A stretch of DNA of 42,717 bases from JAEUMY01 sp031394355 (GTDB lineage Bacteria > Pseudomonadota > Gammaproteobacteria > Burkholderiales > Usitatibacteraceae): positions 1 through 42,717 of the forward strand of contig JANNSU010000047.1 of the NCBI GenBank assembly GCA_031394355.1, given 5' to 3'. Below, in pieces: positions 1 to 7,456 of the stretch. The notes under the pieces are model-generated. The model made no database searches. It was not told the origin of the DNA and was given only the letters and a program-made list of their open reading frames with translations. Made by a program: the position numbers and the translations under genes. How positions within the stretch are numbered: the stretch's first letter is position 1; each line of letters opens with the position of its first letter.

Positions 1-42
1 GTGACCTCGCTGGCCGTGGTGCTGGGGGTGACGGGTGACTGA
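1..42 (+). CDS. gspE: GspE C-terminal end (partial)
   Basis: Frame 1 is open from the first base to a TGA at 40-42 and reads VTSLAVVLGVTGD. This resembles the usual end of the T2SS ATPase GspE (a VTSLEEVLRVT-like ending), and it lies directly upstream of gspF, the normal gene order. GspE is the cytoplasmic ATPase that powers pseudopilus assembly. Only 13 residues are visible, so the call rests on position plus this short motif. Confidence 0.6.
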   Translation: MTSLAVVLGVTGD

Positions 43-45
43 CCC

Positions 46-155
46 GCGGGGCTGGGGGTTCGGGACTCGGTATTCCAACACCTGCGTTGCTAATATTCGC
101 ACCTGCGAATATTCGCAATTCCCGAGCCCCAAGTCCCGAATCCCGAAACCCGACC
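46..155. repeat. Inverted heptamer-array element between gspE and gspF
   Basis: The left arm (about 46-68) is built of degenerate 7-mers of the type GGGTTCG. The right arm (about 121-155) is built of the complementary type TCCCGAA, in about five units. The roughly 50 bp between the arms hold a degenerate and a perfect copy of TGCGAATATTCGCA (88-101 and 104-117), 16 bp apart. A related element lies in the 5' part of gspK. It fills the whole gspE-gspF gap and can form a long hairpin. Confidence 0.7.
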
Positions 156-158
156 TAC

Positions 159-1370
159 ATGCCCGGATACCGCTACAAAGCCGTTGATGCAGCAGGCCGC
201 GAAACGCGCGGCGTGCTGGAGGTCGACAGTCCGCGTCAGGCGCGTGCGCAACTGCGCGAGCAGGGGCTCTTTCCGGTGGATGTCACGGCCATTGAAGCCG
301 CCAACGACGCAGGGTCACCGCATCGCGCGTTTCGCATGTCGAGCGCCGACCTGGCCAACCTCACTCGCCAATTGGCAACGCTGCTGAACGCAGGGCTCAC
401 GGTCAACGACACGCTTTCTGCGCTCATCGAGCAGGCGGACACAGACCGAGACAAGCAGATTCTTGCCGGACTGCGCGGCGACGTGCTGGCCGGTCAATCA
501 TTGGCCACCGCGATGGCGAAGTTCCCGCGTGTGTTCGACGAGCTGTACCGCACGCTGGTCAATGCGGGCGAGTCGTCGGGCAAGCTGGCAGACGTGCTGT
601 CACGACTGGCTGACCACGTCGACGAGCAGCATGCGCTGAAGCAGAAGCTGATGATGGCGCTCATCTATCCCTCCATCGTGATGGTGGTCGCCCTCGCGGT
701 CGTGATCGCGATGCTGGTGTATGTCGTGCCCCAGGTGGTGGGTGTGTTCGACAACACCCGCCAGACGCTGCCCTGGCTCACGCGTGCGCTGCTGGTGTTC
801 TCCGGATTCCTGAAGGCTACGGGGCTGTATTGGCTTGTCGCAGGCGTGATCGGCGCATGGTTTGTGCGCCGCGCGCTGAAGAATGATGCCGTGCGCCGTC
901 GCTGGCATTTCTGGCTGCTTGGCGTGCCCGTCATCGGCCGCCTGGAACGCTCACGCAATGCGGCACAACTTGCCTCAACACTCGCCATCCTCGGTGGTAG
1001 CGGTGTGCCCATCATGACGGCGCTGGATGCTGCACTCGGCGTACTCTCCAACCTGCCGATGCGGGACGCATTGGAGCGCGCAGCGAAAGCGGTGCAGGAA
1101 GGTGCTGCACTCTCAAAGGCGCTCGGCGCCAGCGGACTCTTTCCGCCGGTGATGGTGCATCTCATCGCCTCGGGCGAAGCCAGCGGTCGCCTGCCCGAGA
1201 CGCTCGCATCCGCCGCGCGCCAGCAGCAGAACGAAGTCAGCATCCGGGTTGCCACTTTCGCTGCGCTGGCCGAGCCTGCGCTCATCCTTTTCATGGCAGG
1301 CGTGGTGTTGCTGATCGTACTGGCGGTGCTGCTGCCAATTCTTGGACTCAATCAACTTGTGGGACGTTAG
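159..1370 (+). CDS. gspF: Type II secretion inner-membrane platform protein GspF
   Basis: Polytopic inner-membrane protein of the T2SS assembly platform, linking the GspE ATPase to pseudopilus growth. From the ATG at 159 it is 403 residues, the usual family length. It begins MPGYRYKAVD, typical of GspF, followed by two GspF/PilC-type repeats. Hydrophobic segments lie near residues 170-195 and 220-240, and a third is at the C-terminus. Each repeat carries the family signature of Gln/Ala-rich helices (LTRQLATLL; AQLASTLAIL). The frame stays open upstream to 87, but those codons lie in the repeat element and encode no GspF sequence, so 159 is preferred. The stop is 4 nt before the first ATG of the gspG frame. 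Confidence 0.95.
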   Translation: MPGYRYKAVDAAGRETRGVLEVDSPRQARAQLREQGLFPVDVTAIEAANDAGSPHRAFRMSSADLANLTRQLATLLNAGLTVNDTLSALIEQADTDRDKQILAGLRGDVLAGQSLATAMAKFPRVFDELYRTLVNAGESSGKLADVLSRLADHVDEQHALKQKLMMALIYPSIVMVVALAVVIAMLVYVVPQVVGVFDNTRQTLPWLTRALLVFSGFLKATGLYWLVAGVIGAWFVRRALKNDAVRRRWHFWLLGVPVIGRLERSRNAAQLASTLAILGGSGVPIMTALDAALGVLSNLPMRDALERAAKAVQEGAALSKALGASGLFPPVMVHLIASGEASGRLPETLASAARQQQNEVSIRVATFAALAEPALILFMAGVVLLIVLAVLLPILGLNQLVGR

Positions 1371-1374
1371 GGAA

Positions 1375-1995
1375 ATGCAAACACAGATGAACACAGATGA
1401 ACACAGATCCTTCTCTGACAGGAAGGCGGCTCAACTTGCTTGTCCCGCAGAGAGCATTCCTGTCCGAACGAGTTCCCATACCAACACCATCCGTGTTCAT
1501 CCGTGTTCATCTGTGGTGAAAATTGAACTTGGGCCCCGGCCTTCGCCGGGGCGACGGCGCGCGCATGCACTGCACGCTGGCACCGTCGGCTTTACTCTCA
1601 TCGAAGTCATGATCGTCGTCGTGATCCTCGGTATCCTCGCCGCCATCGTCGTGCCGAACGTCATGGATCGTCCCGACACGGCGCGTGTGGCCGCAGCGAA
1701 GCAGGATATTGCCCAGATCACGCAGGCACTCAAGCTGTACCGCCTCGACAACCAGAGCTATCCCGGCACCGACCAGGGCCTGCAGGCGCTGGTGGTGAAG
1801 CCGACGACCAATCCCGTTCCTGGAAACTGGAAGTCAGGTGGCTACATCAGCCGCCTGCCGAAAGACCCGTGGGGCACCGACTACCAGTACCTCAGCCCCG
1901 GCGTGAAGGGCGAGATCGACGTATTCAGTCTCGGTGCCGACAAGGCGCCCGGTGGCGAGGGCAACAATGCGGACATCGGCAATTGGAATCTTTAG
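1375..1995 (+). CDS. gspG: Major pseudopilin GspG with repeat-derived leader
   Basis: Major pseudopilin of the T2SS. The prepilin peptidase motif is G-FTLIEVMIVVVIL, with Gly at codon 1588-1590 and Phe+1 and Glu+5 present. The mature part of about 135 residues has the GspG hallmarks YPGTDQGLQALV and LPKDPWGTDYQY and an Asp/Asn-rich, calcium-site-like C-terminus. The start is uncertain. ATG 1375 lies 4 nt after the gspF stop and gives a 72-residue leader crossing an inverted repeat. TTG 1342 also fits. GTG 1516, in the right arm of the repeat, would give a normal 25-residue leader but lacks a visible Shine-Dalgarno sequence. No in-frame stop interrupts the repeat. Identity is certain; the start is not. 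Confidence 0.93.
   Translation: MQTQMNTDEHRSFSDRKAAQLACPAESIPVRTSSHTNTIRVHPCSSVVKIELGPRPSPGRRRAHALHAGTVGFTLIEVMIVVVILGILAAIVVPNVMDRPDTARVAAAKQDIAQITQALKLYRLDNQSYPGTDQGLQALVVKPTTNPVPGNWKSGGYISRLPKDPWGTDYQYLSPGVKGEIDVFSLGADKAPGGEGNNADIGNWNL
1376..1519. repeat. Inverted decamer-array element in the gspG leader
   Basis: The left arm is three tandem copies of ACACAGATGA-type decamers (about 1380-1409). The right arm (about 1491-1518) is the inverse complement, with units of the type TCCGTGTTCA/TCTGTG. The roughly 80 bp between the arms do not resemble those of the second copy in gspJ. The element lies between the first ATG of the gspG frame and the prepilin cleavage site and is fully open in that frame. 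Confidence 0.8.
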
Positions 1996-2000
1996 CGCGC

Positions 2001-2168
2001 AATGGGCAATGGGCGATGGGTAATGGGTGACAGGCAGTGCTCATGCTTGAATTGCCCGTCGGGATCGGTCCTGAAGATTCTGTCATCGGCAGTCAATGGC
2101 AGAAGCACATACTCAGACTCCAATCTCACGGGCTCACCTGCACATCACCCATTGCCCATTACCCATGA
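2001..2168. repeat. Inverted heptamer-array element in the gspH leader
   Basis: The left arm (about 2001-2031) is four tandem degenerate heptamers of the type AATGGGC/GATGGGT. The right arm (about 2142-2166) is their inverse complement (CACCCATTGCCCATTACCCAT-like units). The spacer of about 110 bp resembles nothing else in the window. The element sits exactly between the gspG stop and the GspH cleavage motif. Confidence 0.78.
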
Positions 2169-2640
2169 CTCCGGCGCCCATCGGGCGACGGGCTTCACCC
2201 TCCTCGAAATTCTCGTTGTCACGGTCATCATCGGCATCGGCCTGTCTCTGGTCATCGCCAACTTGCAGCCGGATGACGCGCAGGCGGTTCGGCGTGACGC
2301 CTACGTGCTCGCGGGCCAGCTTGAGCGGCTGCAAGAGCGCGCACTGTTTGGTGGTCAAGCCATCGGCGTGACCTTTGGTGCAGAAGGTCCGCAGACCTGG
2401 ATACGGGATGCGAAGGGCGAGTGGGTCGCGACCCCGCTCGATGCAAAAGTGAGCGCAGCGGACATTCCGGTGGAGCGATTCAGACTGGGCGCCAATGCGG
2501 TGGACGCCGACGCGCGCATGGTGTTCCTGCCCGACGGCGTGAACCTGCCGTTCGAACTGACCGTGGGCCGTAACGGCCATCGTTTCGTCATTTCGGGTGA
2601 TCCGCTGGGCCGGGTCGCAGTCAAGGCGGCTGACGCATGA
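2002..2640 (+). CDS. gspH: Minor pseudopilin GspH with repeat-derived leader
   Basis: Minor pseudopilin of the T2SS tip complex region. The prepilin motif G-FTLLEILVVTVIIG has its Gly at codon 2191-2193. The mature part of about 148 residues contains the GspH-like AQAVRRDAYVLAGQLERL helix and ends at a TGA that overlaps the gspI start (ATGA). From ATG 2002 the leader is 64 residues and is encoded by an inverted repeat of ATGGGCA heptamers. TTG 2152, inside the right arm, would give a 14-residue leader of normal size. The ATG at 2164 is out of frame. No ribosome-binding site decides between them. It begins 6 nt after the gspG stop. Confidence 0.88.
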   Translation: MGNGRWVMGDRQCSCLNCPSGSVLKILSSAVNGRSTYSDSNLTGSPAHHPLPITHDSGAHRATGFTLLEILVVTVIIGIGLSLVIANLQPDDAQAVRRDAYVLAGQLERLQERALFGGQAIGVTFGAEGPQTWIRDAKGEWVATPLDAKVSAADIPVERFRLGANAVDADARMVFLPDGVNLPFELTVGRNGHRFVISGDPLGRVAVKAADA

Positions 2641-3005
2641 TGCGACAGCGCGCCTTCACGCTCATCGAGGTGCTGATCGCACTCGCCATCCTCGCGATCG
2701 CGCTGTCAGCGTCGATGCGCACACTCGGCCTCGCCACGGATTCCGCACAGGATTCGCGTGAGCGTCTGACGGCCACCTGGGTGCTGCAAAATCGGTTGGC
2801 CGAGATGGAAGCACGCCGACTCTATCCGCCCGTCGGCGAGACCCGCGGCGAGATCGACTATGCCGGACTCAAACTCACGTGGAAGCAGAAAGTGAGCGCC
2901 ACGCCCAATGCGGCTTTTCGCCGGGTCGAGCTCACGGCTGGGCTCGTCGCGCAGCCCGACTATGCGCTGGCGCGGCTCACCGGCCATGCGGTTCAGGCGC
3001 CATGA
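2637..3005 (+). CDS. gspI: Minor pseudopilin GspI
   Basis: Minor pseudopilin that nucleates the GspI-J-K tip complex. It is 122 residues long, with a 6-residue leader MMRQRA followed by FTLIEVLIALAILAIALSA. Ala rather than Gly occupies position -1, while Glu+5 is present. The GspI signature of early conserved residues (ATWVLQNRLAEMEAR) follows the transmembrane helix. The start overlaps the gspH stop as ATGA, and its own stop overlaps the gspJ start as ATGA. It is the only pseudopilin gene here without a repeat element in front of its cleavage site, and its leader has the expected short length. Confidence 0.93.
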   Translation: MMRQRAFTLIEVLIALAILAIALSASMRTLGLATDSAQDSRERLTATWVLQNRLAEMEARRLYPPVGETRGEIDYAGLKLTWKQKVSATPNAAFRRVELTAGLVAQPDYALARLTGHAVQAP

Positions 3006-3814
3006 TGGGCGCAGGTCAGTTCAATGCAATGTCCAGAGCAACGCAAACACAGATGAACACGGATGAACACGGATGCGACTTCTCGCCGCCAGTTTCTCCA
3101 CATGAACTCGATTGCCTTCCGGCATTCCCACGATCTGACGCGACTGCGCCTGCTCACCAAATCTGTGTTCATCCGTGTTCATCTGTGTTTGCGGGAAGTC
3201 TCAAAGGCCAGCGCGCGTTCACCCTCATTGAAGTACTGGTGGCACTGGTCATCTTCGCCATCATGGCGGTGATGTCCTACCGGGCGCTGGCAAGCGTGCT
3301 GGATTCACGCGAGCGGCTGGAGGCCGAGGCGCAGAAGTGGCGCAACCTCTCCATCTTTTTCATGCGTCTGGAGCAGGATGTCGGCGCCACGCTGAATCGG
3401 CCTGTGCGTAGCGTGGATGACATCTTCCAGCCCGCGCTGACCATCAATCCGGACAGCCGCGCCGAGGCTGCGCTGGCACTCACGCGTAGCGGCTATGTGG
3501 GAGCAGCGGGCGTGCTGGCCGCACCCCAGCGCATCGGCTACCGCCTGAAGGACAACACGCTGGAGCTCATGACCTGGCCGCATCTGGACATGCCGCCGCG
3601 TGGCTCGGCCACGACGTACCCCGCGCTGGAAGGCGTGCAGGCGTTCAGCGTGCGCGCCATGGACGTGAATGGCAGCTGGCAGCCGCGCTGGCCCGTTCCC
3701 GGCTCCGCCGCGCAAGGGGGTGGCGCGGGTGCGCTGCCGAATGGCGTCGAAGTGAGCGTCACGCTGGCCGACGGCGAGACCTTCACGCGAATATTCGCAT
3801 TGCGGGGACAGTGA
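3002..3814 (+). CDS. gspJ: Minor pseudopilin GspJ with repeat-derived leader
   Basis: Minor pseudopilin GspJ. The cleavage motif reads QRA-FTLIEVLVALVIFAIM, with Ala -1 encoded at 3215-3217 and Glu+5 present. The mature part of about 199 residues carries the family pattern (RAFSVRAMDVNGSW-like segment; PNGVEVSVTLADG near the end). ATG 3002 overlaps the gspI stop as ATGA, but it implies a 72-residue leader running through an inverted decamer array. GTG 3185, in the right arm, would give an 11-residue leader. The last codons contain GCGAATATTCGC (3787-3798), read as RIFA. The stop overlaps the gspK start as GTGA. Confidence 0.92.
   Translation: MMGAGQFNAMSRATQTQMNTDEHGCDFSPPVSPHELDCLPAFPRSDATAPAHQICVHPCSSVFAGSLKGQRAFTLIEVLVALVIFAIMAVMSYRALASVLDSRERLEAEAQKWRNLSIFFMRLEQDVGATLNRPVRSVDDIFQPALTINPDSRAEAALALTRSGYVGAAGVLAAPQRIGYRLKDNTLELMTWPHLDMPPRGSATTYPALEGVQAFSVRAMDVNGSWQPRWPVPGSAAQGGGAGALPNGVEVSVTLADGETFTRIFALRGQ
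3045..3194. repeat. Inverted decamer-array element in the gspJ leader
   Basis: Second copy of the type seen in gspG. The left arm (about 3046-3075) holds ACACAGATGA and ACACGGATGA units; the right arm (about 3165-3194) is the inverse complement and ends TGTGTTTGCG, mirroring the outer left end CGCAAACACA. The spacer of about 85 bp differs from that in gspG. The outermost bases pair cleanly, so the boundaries are well defined. Confidence 0.82.
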
Positions 3815-4971
3815 TGATGCTCGGGGATCGGGAGTCGGGGTTCGGGGTTGGTGCATTGCGAATATTCGCAGGTGCGAATATTCGCAATGGATGTAGCCTG
3901 GATGCAGCCACGCGGAATCCGGGGTTACGGGTGACCAGCGGTTCCCGGATTGCACTGCGTTTCATCCGGGCTACATCCGCGCAACACTTCGCGGCTCAAT
4001 CACCCCGAATCCCGAACCCCAAACCCCCGCTGCGCAACGCGCAGCAAGGCGCAGCCGTCATCGCCGCTCTCCTCGTGGTCGCCCTCGTGGCCATCGTCGC
4101 CTCCACCCTGCTTGCCCGCCAATCGCAGGCGCTGACCCGCGTTGAAGCCACGCTTTCGCGCGCGCAGGCCAGCACCTACGCACACACCGGTGTGCATTGG
4201 GCGCGCGGCATCCTCGCCGACGATGCGAAGCGGAACGCGGTGGACCATCTCGGTGAGGCATGGGCAAGACCGCTTGCCGCACTGCCTGTTGACGACGCAG
4301 TCGTGAGCGGCCGCATCGTTGATGCGCAGGGCCGATTCAATCTCAACAATCTGGTGCGAAACAATGTGGCAAGCCCCAACGACATCCAGATCTGCCGTCG
4401 CCTCCTGGAGAAGCTGGGACTGAATCCGGAACTGGCCTATGCCATCGCCGACTGGATTGATGCGGATGGTGACGTGAACACGGCTGCCGGTGCGGAGGAC
4501 GCGTTCTATCTCGCCGAGCGCGATCCCTATCGTGCGGCCAATCGCCCGCTGCTGTCGATTGACGAACTGCTGCGCGTGCGTGGTTTCACCGAGGCGATGG
4601 TCGCAAAACTGCGCCCCCACGTCACCGCCCTGCCTGCCATCACGCGCATCAACCTCAACACGGCCGATGCGGTGCTGGTCGAGGCGCTCATGCCGGAGCT
4701 CGATTCGGCAGAGCGACAGAAGCTCCTGCGCGACCGCACCGTGAAGCCATTCGAGCGGCTCGAAGACATCCGCAGCCGGTACCCGAAGGTGCCGCCATCC
4801 GTGATCAATGACGATCTCGATGTGAAGAGCCAGTTCTTCAGCGTCACGGTGTCCATCTCAGCCGGGACGCGCGACCATCCGGTGACTCTGGCTGCGGAAG
4901 CACTGCTCCGCCGGGATGCCGCCACGGCCGCACAGGGTTGGCCCGTTATAATCCGCGTCCAGCCTTTGTAA
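3811..4971 (+). CDS. gspK: T2SS pseudopilus tip protein GspK with repeat-derived leader
   Basis: Largest minor pseudopilin, capping the pseudopilus. The cleavage motif is QQG-AAVIAALLVVALVAIVASTLLA; GspK normally lacks Glu+5, as here. The mature region of about 306 residues matches family size and contains FNLNNLV, a GspK core motif, plus two helix-hairpin-helix-like stretches (LLSIDELLRVRGF; INLNTADAVLVEAL). The start GTG 3811 overlaps the gspJ stop, or ATG 3814 follows; both imply a leader of about 80 residues. The only closer standard in-frame start I find is GTG 3931, still 40 residues ahead of the cleavage site. Some of the repeat is therefore translated here unless a CTG is used. Confidence 0.93.
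   Translation: MMMLGDRESGFGVGALRIFAGANIRNGCSLDAATRNPGLRVTSGSRIALRFIRATSAQHFAAQSPRIPNPKPPLRNAQQGAAVIAALLVVALVAIVASTLLARQSQALTRVEATLSRAQASTYAHTGVHWARGILADDAKRNAVDHLGEAWARPLAALPVDDAVVSGRIVDAQGRFNLNNLVRNNVASPNDIQICRRLLEKLGLNPELAYAIADWIDADGDVNTAAGAEDAFYLAERDPYRAANRPLLSIDELLRVRGFTEAMVAKLRPHVTALPAITRINLNTADAVLVEALMPELDSAERQKLLRDRTVKPFERLEDIRSRYPKVPPSVINDDLDVKSQFFSVTVSISAGTRDHPVTLAAEALLRRDAATAAQGWPVIIRVQPL
3819..4030. repeat. Nested repeat element in the gspK leader
   Basis: The outer arms are heptamer arrays: TCGGGGA/TCGGGAG/TCGGGGT units at about 3819-3848 and the complementary CCCCGAA/TCCCGAA units at about 4003-4028. Inside lie two perfect TGCGAATATTCGCA copies (3857-3870 and 3873-3886). Next to them is a further inverted repeat, GGATGTAGCCTGGATGCAGC (from about 3889) against CATCCGGGCTACATCC (to about 3979). 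That is three repeat types nested in about 210 bp, all open in the gspK frame. Confidence 0.8.
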
Positions 4972-5007
4972 AGCATGGCGCTGCCAACCGGCACCCCAAC
5001 CTGACCC

Positions 5008-6204
5008 TTGCACCTCATCCTTCAACTCCCTGCGGGCCACAGTACCGCCCCGAGCGCCGCACCCTGCACCTGGCGACTGCTGGATCGCAGCGGCAACCTG
5101 CTGCGCGAAGGTGCGGGCGCACCCGCCGATGCGCCGCGCGGAGACCGGCTGACCGTCACCATCCCGGCCAACCGCGTGCTGTATGCGGAGCTGAAGCTGC
5201 CGCCCGTATCCGCCTCACGCCTGCAGACACTGCTGCCCTTCGCGATCGAAGACAAGCTGATGAGCGATCCGGCGACCATTCTGGCGTTGGCAGGCCCCGC
5301 CGCCGGAGAAGGCTCACGAGCGGGCTTGCGGGTTGTGGCTGTCGTCGACAAACCCTGGCTCATGGAGACCTTGCGCAGTCTGCGATCTGCAGGCCTCTCG
5401 CCCGATGCGCTGATCCCGCAAAGCGAGCTGGTGCCGCGTGAACCGGGCACATGGTCAGCATTGCTTCCCCCCGGCGAGCGCGAAGGCGTGCTGGTTCGCG
5501 ATGATGGCTTTGCGCTGGCCTTCGACATTTCTGCCGATCCCACACCGCCGCTCGCCGTGATCCTGGCCGTGAAGGAGGCGGCAGACAACGCGCCGAAGCA
5601 GATGCTGGCGCTCGCGGAAAATCAGGAGAGCGTCTCAGGATGGAGCGCCGCGCTGGGGCTGCCGGTTCAGTGGCGCACACCTGCGCTGCGCGCGGCCACC
5701 ACCTCGCCATTCGACTTTCTGACTCACCCTGCCTTGCGAAGTTTCGCAAAGCGTCCAGGCTGGCATGCAGCCTGGCCGCTGCTGAAGCCGGCGGCGATTG
5801 TCGCTGGCCTCATCGTGCTGGTGTACTTCGCCGCACTCGGTGTGGACGTATGGCGACTGGATCGTCAGCAGGCTGCACTGCGACAGGAAATGGTTGCGAC
5901 GTTTCAATCCACGTTCCCTGAAGCGAAAGCCATCGTGGACCCGGCGCTGCAGATGTCGCGCAATCTCGTGGCGCTGCGGCGTGAGCGGGGTCAGTCCACC
6001 GATCCGGTGGTGCCCGCTCTGGCAGTGGTCAGCGATGCGGCACGTCAGGCTGGCGCGAAAGTGACACGCATACAGTTCGACGGCCGCAAAGTGACCGCAG
6101 ATCTGACACTTGCAGGCAGCGCACCATCAACAGGTAACGGACTTGTCTGGATGCCGAATGCCGATGGCAAGTCCGGTGTACTCAGCAAGGCGCTCGGACC
6201 ATGA
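5008..6204 (+). CDS. gspL: T2SS cytoplasmic/inner-membrane protein GspL
   Basis: Bitopic inner-membrane protein whose actin-like cytoplasmic domain binds GspE and whose periplasmic ferredoxin-like domain pairs with GspM. It is 398 residues long: cytoplasmic part to about residue 260, one transmembrane helix (AAIVAGLIVLVYFAALGVDVW), then a periplasmic domain. The stretch RVLYAELKLPPVSASRLQTLLPFAIEDKL is typical of GspL. The start is a TTG 36 nt after the gspK stop, with no clear ribosome-binding site; no ATG lies close in frame. The 3' end overlaps gspM as ATGA. Confidence 0.92.
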   Translation: MHLILQLPAGHSTAPSAAPCTWRLLDRSGNLLREGAGAPADAPRGDRLTVTIPANRVLYAELKLPPVSASRLQTLLPFAIEDKLMSDPATILALAGPAAGEGSRAGLRVVAVVDKPWLMETLRSLRSAGLSPDALIPQSELVPREPGTWSALLPPGEREGVLVRDDGFALAFDISADPTPPLAVILAVKEAADNAPKQMLALAENQESVSGWSAALGLPVQWRTPALRAATTSPFDFLTHPALRSFAKRPGWHAAWPLLKPAAIVAGLIVLVYFAALGVDVWRLDRQQAALRQEMVATFQSTFPEAKAIVDPALQMSRNLVALRRERGQSTDPVVPALAVVSDAARQAGAKVTRIQFDGRKVTADLTLAGSAPSTGNGLVWMPNADGKSGVLSKALGP

Positions 6205-6698
6205 AGGCCACGCTGGCATCACATCTCGCTCCCCTCACCGCGCGATGGTCTGCGCTGAATGATCGTCAACGTGGCATCGCGATGTGGAGCGGTGTCGCGC
6301 TGCTGGCCCTGCTTTTCATTGCACTGGTGTGGCTGCCGCTGGATCGGGCACAACGCAGTCTGAACGACCGCCTGCCGATGCTGCGTGCGCAGCATGCCGC
6401 GTTGCAGCGCGATGCCGAGGAAGTTCGCCGGCTGAAGACATTGCCTGCGCCATCGACGACTGCTGCAGGCCGCCAGCCGGATGCCAACAGCCTGCGCACT
6501 GTCTTCGCGGGTGCGGAAGTCACCGCCATCGGATCGGGCCGCTACCGCATCGTGATGGCAGACGGCCGCTTCGCACGCTGGCTGGATTCGGTACGCGCCC
6601 TGAATGGTCAATTGGTCGTGGCAGAGCTATCGGCGCGGCGCGATGGCGACAAGCTGCGCATCGAGGCAGTTTTGCTACCTCCCGGCCCAGGACGATAG
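6201..6698 (+). CDS. gspM: T2SS protein GspM
   Basis: Small bitopic inner-membrane partner of GspL, 165 residues. The N-terminal cytoplasmic part has the family-typical WSALNDRQRGIAMWSG, followed by one membrane helix (VALLALLFIALVWLPL), a coiled region RAQRSLNDRLPMLRAQHAAL, and a periplasmic ferredoxin-like fold ending in the conserved ARWLDSVRALNGQLVVAELSA pattern. The start overlaps the gspL stop. Confidence 0.92.
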   Translation: MKATLASHLAPLTARWSALNDRQRGIAMWSGVALLALLFIALVWLPLDRAQRSLNDRLPMLRAQHAALQRDAEEVRRLKTLPAPSTTAAGRQPDANSLRTVFAGAEVTAIGSGRYRIVMADGRFARWLDSVRALNGQLVVAELSARRDGDKLRIEAVLLPPGPGR

Positions 6699-6706
6699 GC
6701 CATGAG

Positions 6707-7444
6707 ATGAGCAAGTCAAGAATTGGAATCATCTGCATTGCTGCGTTCTTGCTGGCGATGATAGTCAGGGCACCAGCGTGGCTTCTTACTAGTGAAGTAT
6801 CCAAGCAAAGCAACGGCCGCATAGGGTTTTCAAACGTCACTGGTTCAATCTGGAACGGCAGCGCGCAGGTTAACTTCACCAAGGAAGGAATCAAACTTGA
6901 CGAGGTTTCCTGGCAGTTCAGGCCGCTCGCCCTGCTCTTCCTAGAGGTGGTATTCACGACCCAGTTCAAAGGCGATGATGTTGCCGGTAAGGGCGCAATC
7001 TTGCTTCATTTCACAAGCATCGAGCTGCACGAGGTCGAGGCGACTTCGTCGGCACGTTTATTGTCGAGCGGTATCCCAGCTCTCGGTGTACTTGCCCCCG
7101 AGGGTAAGACAAGACTCCGAATCTATCGACTGGATTGCGCCGCCAAGCGTTGTGATGGAGATGCACACCTCGATATCGAGAACGCCGCATTGGGACTGAG
7201 CGAACTGAGGCCACTCGGCGACTACTCACTTGCGATCCTATTCAAGGGCACACGTGCCGACTATGAACTCAAAACAACAAAGGGCACCTTGCGCGCGGCT
7301 GGGCGCGGCGCTTGGGAGCTCGACAAGCAGCCGACTTTTGTGGGTGAAATATCCGCACCCCCCGATCAACTGCCGAAAGTACAAGGCTTCATGCGCCTCT
7401 TCGGCACACCCGACGAGCGCGGCGTGCTGCGCATCAACCGCTGA
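6707..7444 (+). CDS. gspN: T2SS protein GspN
   Basis: GspN-family protein of 245 residues, an accessory T2SS component present in only some lineages. It has an N-terminal membrane anchor (IGIICIAAFLLAMIVRAPAWLL) and the family hallmark GRIGFSNVTGSIWNGSA. The chosen ATG is 8 nt after the gspM stop; the frame continues upstream, but only inside gspM. Its base composition is somewhat lower in G+C than gspL and gspM. It is the last gsp gene in the run. Confidence 0.88.
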   Translation: MSKSRIGIICIAAFLLAMIVRAPAWLLTSEVSKQSNGRIGFSNVTGSIWNGSAQVNFTKEGIKLDEVSWQFRPLALLFLEVVFTTQFKGDDVAGKGAILLHFTSIELHEVEATSSARLLSSGIPALGVLAPEGKTRLRIYRLDCAAKRCDGDAHLDIENAALGLSELRPLGDYSLAILFKGTRADYELKTTKGTLRAAGRGAWELDKQPTFVGEISAPPDQLPKVQGFMRLFGTPDERGVLRINR

Positions 7445-7456
7445 CAGGCTTGCTGA

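Noticed and set aside
2164..2166. ATG in the right arm as the gspH start
   Set aside because: It is out of frame with the GspH cleavage motif; TTG 2152 and ATG 2002 are the in-frame options.
1378..4030. CRISPR-like or direct repeat array
   Set aside because: The repeats are inverted pairs of short degenerate tandem units with single spacers, not regularly spaced identical direct repeats, and no cas gene is present.
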